Positions 26,901 to 32,900 of a stretch of DNA of 64,000 nucleotides are shown one piece after another (positions within the stretch are counted from its first letter, which is position 1; each line of letters opens with the position of its first letter). The translations under genes and the position numbers were made by a program. The DNA comes from Luidia sarsii. Lineage: Eukaryota > Echinodermata > Asteroidea > Paxillosida > Luidiidae. The stretch covers positions 8,609,680-8,673,679 of the forward strand of contig OX465104.1 in NCBI GenBank assembly GCA_949987565.1. The letters run 5' to 3'. The notes under the pieces were generated by a model. The model worked only from the letters and a program-made list of their open reading frames with translations. It searched no databases and had not been told where the DNA came from.

Positions 26901-29900
26901 AGGTTGGGGTACATGCACATGTAGGTAACAAACAAAACAATTTCTTGCAAACAAAATGAATGTAAAACTAGACAGGATGCATCAGTTTAACTGTTATGCT
27001 GTGAACAGTGGTAACAACTTGAAAACAAATTGACTGCATCCCCATCAACCAAAACAAAAACTCCAACTCCAAGATAGCCTTGTCACACTGCCCCCACAAA
27101 GTGCTTCCAAAATCTAAGTGAAAGGGCAGCTGATATCTATGGGCCACCCAAACAAGGCAGCCCACTCTGATTGACTCTTGACTGAAAGTTCCTGGGCAAA
27201 GGACCAAAGGTCAGGTAGACATGACTGCGGCTGAGGGAAGATGTAGATGTAGATGTAGATGTGGGGTAGGAAATGAGAAAACCAGCTGCCAACCCTCACA
27301 CATTGAACAAGGACCATGGTCCCTCCACAGAATAAATGGACCCTGAAAGGTCCTGCTAAGATCGAAACCTCAGGGGCTATATGTTTTTGAGTTTTGCATT
27401 TTAGTCATTTTAGTCGGTAAGCAGTTTGCAACATTTCTGTATATAACTTGTACACAAGAGGTCTTGCATTCAAATCCCGGTCCAGTCAAAGTTTTATTTG
27501 CCTTCCCCCCCCCCCCCCAATTTGTACACAATGTATTAACTGGGTAGTGGAAACTAAATACATGCGCGTACCGGTACATGTGTCGGGACACGTTTACCTG
27601 TACAATTTAAAATCAGGGCATTGATAAAGTAAGTCATTGCTGTATAATGACCTTATTTTCAATTTTATGTTTGAAGAATAAAAAAAATAATTTAAACACT
27701 TGAAAAAAAATGAACGCTACTATAGTTGAACTGTATGTCTTCATCTCTGTATCTTATTCGTGTAGAGTATAGTAACGTGAAATATGCACTGAAAAATACT
27801 GGGATTTAACCTTCTTTCATAAACTCAATGTGCTTCACACTGAACCAAAACCTTATGGGGGAGGGGGATTACTATCAAAGTAATTAGCCCAAAATCAACA
27901 ACGAACACAAACTCATGCAATTGTCTGAGTGGTACGCTTCACTGTGCAGAGCAGACTGGATCACAGATGGTGGTGGTGTGGGGTTACACGTACATGGACA
28001 TGACTCATGACTATAGTGGCAATCAAGAATATGCATGTACATGTAGATGGGTGGAGCCAGCTGCAATGGGAACGGGCTAACAGCAACAGAAAAGTGGCAG
28101 CTTTGGTAACGGCAAGCATGACAATTCAACAGGAAATTTCAAAAAAAGGACAGAAAAACAAACATCAACCACTGGCAAGCTGCACAAACACACCCAACAA
28201 AGTGCGGGGCAAAGCGGATTTTGCAGAAAATTATTAGGATGAACAGGACTTGTTCTGATTCTGAACTATTCTTTTGAGGGATGCATCCTTGGAATAAACC
28301 ATACAGGTTCCGTAAAACAAAACAAAATTACAACACGAAGCAGAGTTGAAAGTTAACATCATAATTTGAAACAGTTGAGAGCCAGACCTTGGTTCCAAAC
28401 AGAATTTGTTTTCTTAAAGTTCGAACTTTGGGAATAGATTTTGATTTTAAGAAATGTCCTGCTGGGATCGAAACACCAATACAAATTTGTATTACTATAT
28501 TTCAATTTTTCAGTAACTGATATTTCTGTTTTTACTTGATAGGATTTTTAACAGTTTCCACACATTTGTTTACCATTTCCAATGTGTTAGCTTTCAAATC
28601 CACAATACTGTTGACAACATAACAAAAACACATGTGGAGTACAAGAGGGCAACAGGTCTTGAGAGCCAAACAGTCCCCTACAATACAGAGCACACTAGCA
28701 CACTTACCGTGACCTGGCAGAGCATGATTCACATGCAAAGACGGTTACGAGCCATTTGAGCATACATGCAAGGCAGACAAGTATAAAAAGCAAGCCACAG
28801 CCGTGGTGAGCCATGAAAAGTGATAAGCCATGAGAAGTGGTATTGCAATGAGCAGTGGTATTGCATTGGGCAGTGGTATTGCAATGGGCAGTGGTATTGC
28901 AAAGGGCAGTGGTATTGCAAACGGCAGTGGTGTTGCAATGGGCAGTGGTATTGCAATGAGCAGTGGTATTGCAATGGACAGTGGTATAGCAATGGGCAGT
29001 GGTATTGCAATGGGCAGTGGTACTGCAATGGACAGTGGTATAGCAATGGGCAGTGGTATTGCAATGGGCAGTGGTACTGCAATGGGCAGTGGTATTGCAA
29101 TGAGCAGTGGTGTTGCAATGGGCAGTGGTATTGCAATGAGCAGTGGCAATACAATGTGCAGTGGTATTGCAATGGACAGTGGTATTGCAATGGGCAGTGA
29201 TATTGCGATGGTCAGTGGTATTGCAATGAGCAGTGGTATTGCAATGGGCAGTGGTATTGCAATGGGCAATGGAATTGCAATGAGTAGTGGTATTGCAATG
29301 AGTAGTGGTATTACAATGGGCAGTGGTATTACAATGGGCAGTGGTATTGCGATGGGCAGTGGTATTGTGATGGGCAGTGGCATTGCGATGAGCAGTGGTA
29401 TTGCAATGGGCAGTGGTATTGCAATGGGCAATGGAATTGCAATGAGTAGTGGTATTGCAATGAGTAGTGGTATTACAATGGGCAGTGGTATTACAATGGG
29501 CAGTTGTATTGCAATGGGCAGTGGTATTGCGATGGGCAGTGGTATTGTGATGGGCAGTGGCATTGCGATGAGCAGTGGTATTGCAATGGGCAGTGGTATT
29601 GCAATGGGCAGTGATATTGCGATGGTCAGTGGTATTGCAATGAGCAGTGGTATTGCAATGGGCAATGGAATTGCAATGAGTAGTGGTATTGCAATGAGTA
29701 GTGGTATTACAATGGGCAGTGGTATTACAATGAGTAGTGGTATTACAATGGGCAGTGGTATTACAATGGGCAGTGGTATTACAATGGGCAGTGGTATTGC
29801 AATGAGCAGTGGTGTTGCAAAGTGCAGTGGTATTGCAATTAGCAGTGGTATTGCAATGGGCAGTGGTATGGCAATGGGCAGTGGTATAGCAATGAGCAGT

Positions 29901-32900
29901 GATAGGCCAAGAAGTGGCAAGCAATACATAGTAGTAGGCAATGAGAAGAAAGATGAGGCAGTGATAGAACCACAAAAAAATGCCATCCCAAAGTATTACA
30001 GCAAATCAAGTTTTCTAAACTGAAATTTTGAGGTAGAACAAAAAAATTTGCGCTTATTTTTGGCAAAACTATTCCAACTCTCCTCATGAAGAGATAACTC
30101 TCTGCTCAATTTAAGGTTATTTATTTATAAGATACATGGTGTATTGTGAGAAATAAGACAATAACTTATATTGGAAACAGAAATCAACTTGAAACTTCTT
30201 TTTTACGGTAAGCAATCAGGCAAAACACTGAGCACACACTGTCACAGTATTTCTCACGCTGAGTAGGACAAAACCTTATTGAATTATACTCAAGACAAAC
30301 ATCATATCACTAAAATCTATCTATAAAAACACATTTTTTGTCAGAAATTCAGATAGGTCACATTGGGGGGTGCGAATGACAAAGTCCTGATGATCCAGTA
30401 GGCCATGCGACTTGACAAATTGACCAATCACAAAGCACAATTTAAGGTCCGACAAATTGCCACTATGGTGTCCGACATAACATTCTAGATTTTGTATTCT
30501 TTACTACACACTTTTCGTTGTGTTTTCTTTTGTTTAGTATGCACCAGGCAATTCCTTGGCAAACCAGAGTTTTATCCTTAACCATGGTTAAGCGGTGTTT
30601 ATATTTTCATTGTAATTCTGACACACGATACGCTGGCAAGAGAGGAAATGTCGATCTTTGGCCTTTCCCAAAACCAGTCCGATGGAGAGAAATGCTTTCG
30701 GTAGTTGCAAGCATGCAGTGGACGTGCACGGCGAGTGGGCAATCGTGACACGTTGCTTGGCCATTGCTATGGTGGGCATGGCCTACTGGATCGGTGTATT
30801 GGTGTGTTGTGAGAGAGGTGCTGCAGATTTCATATACTCACTGAACAGGGTGAGGTTGGCGGAGGCAGAGACGGGGGCCTGGCCGGGCAGGCTGGCCTGG
30901 CAGGTGTACACGCCCTGGTCGGACTGGGCGGGGCTGCGGATCTGGTACTCAAAGAGCTCCGTCCCTCCTAACTGCACCTCCACACCATCCTGCTGCCAAG
31001 TCACCTCTAGGTCTGTAAGAGGCCTGGCGGACACAAAAAAAATGGACAGGAGAAAAAAAATTAAAAAAAATTGCATTTATAGGCAAAAAAGTAATACTTA
31101 CAATTACATCGCATATGGAAATAAAGTAGGTACATGTAGGTACAGTACATGTAGCTAGGTATGATTGTTTTTATTGATTTTTTAAGTTTTTTTAGTGTGT
31201 GTTTTTTTTTTGGGGGGGGGGGGGGTTGGGGGGGCCTTTTTTAAGGTGTGCAAGCACCAAGAAACAAAGGCAATGGGAATTTGAGATCTAAGCAGAGGAG
31301 TTTGGAGGATTCTATTCATAAACAAAGTAGTGGATGTGAGTAAAGAAAGCTATGGCCCTGGGCAGTAAACTGTAAAAAAAAAAAATTACGTTATTATCAA
31401 TGAATATTCATGGGGCAAGTTTAGAATCTAGAATAAAACAGAATGGTAAAGGAAGGCAAGAAAAAAAATATATAATCTGCCTGAAGGGAATTCTGACACT
31501 GAGTCATGTACTGGCTAAGCGATTCGAGCTAATATCAAAAAATTGGAGGGCCTGACGTTTCAATCCTAGCAGGACTGAAAGGCACAGAGATATTGTCACA
31601 AAATTGTCAACAAATGCCTTTGAGAAAGGCCCTGCTAGGATCGAAATGCCAGGCTCTCCCAATATCTAATAATAATAATAGAAGCATCATTGTTCAGGTT
31701 CCCCGACAGATGTGAAGAAACAGAAATGAGATCCCTGAACACACTTGGGTCAATGCAAATGTAAATGACAGTCGGCAACCATGGGCAACGGGGCAAATCA
31801 AGTTTAAAATTTCATGCAGACGGCTAAATCGACAGACGGTGTACTCTGTCATCACAGTCACCATGTGACCTCAAACACAAATGTTTGCACAACAAATTAC
31901 AAGCAACCATCTACACGTTTAACCTATACAGAAAGCTACGCTGTGCTTGTACAATATATACATGTATATATGCAACATTGTGCACTAAAACAAAAAGGGT
32001 ATCATGACTTGTGTGACTTGTTTGTATAACAAGGAAAAACTTACTGGGAACCTTTGAACAATTTGAAAAATTGGGGGAAAAATTGTTTTGACTGGACTGG
32101 GATTTGAACCGGAGACCTCTTGTTTTACATATCAGTGCTCTCACCATCTGAGCTATCCAGCCCTTAGATGGTGGCCTCCCATACATGTGCAATTACTAGC
32201 ATTTATTGGAAACATGGGAGGGACTGATTGAGGGAGCTGACCTGGCGTTGACAATGCACTCCATCTTGGCTATGGTCTCCCCCTGTATGACCGAGGTGTG
32301 ACCAGGAGAGACTGCGATGGTGAGGGGGAGGCTAGGAGGACTCGTACCTGCATTCAAAACAATCAGGTGAGAAAATAGCATTTTACAAACAAAGGACAGG
32401 ATTAGGAATATATAAATATAAATTGCAAAGACAATCTGACCGGGCCTGGAATTTGAAGTAATCTATTTGCCAGCACTTTACCACATGAGCTATGCAATCC
32501 AGGCCGTGGATGTGGAGCTTTCACAAATACTCACCTAATTTGACTTGGACTTGGACTAATTTGAAGCCAGGCCTTGGGGGTAATGTGCTAGTGCTCTAAC
32601 ACCCAGGTCGTGGGTGGAGAGCTCTCACAAATACTGAACTTATTTGACTTGGACTTTGGATTTGAAGCCAGGTCTGGAGGCTAAATGTACCAGCGCTCTA
32701 CCAGTAGTACCACATGAGCTATTCAGGCCTTGGGTGAGGAGCTTTCACAAATACTCAACTTTTTTTACTTGGACTTGGGATTTGAAGCCAGGCCTGGAGG
32801 CAAAATGTACAAAGCGCTCTACCAACCAGGACGTGGGTGGAGAGCTTTCACAAATACTGAACTAATTTGACTTGGATTTGAAGCCAGGCCTCTCAAGTAA

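Noticed and set aside
28830..30023. Open frame of nearly 400 codons on the + strand (GSGIAM repeats) and equally long ones on the - strand
   Set aside because: They are translations of an 18-bp minisatellite inside a sidekick intron. Both strands are open because the unit has no stop and its period is a multiple of three.
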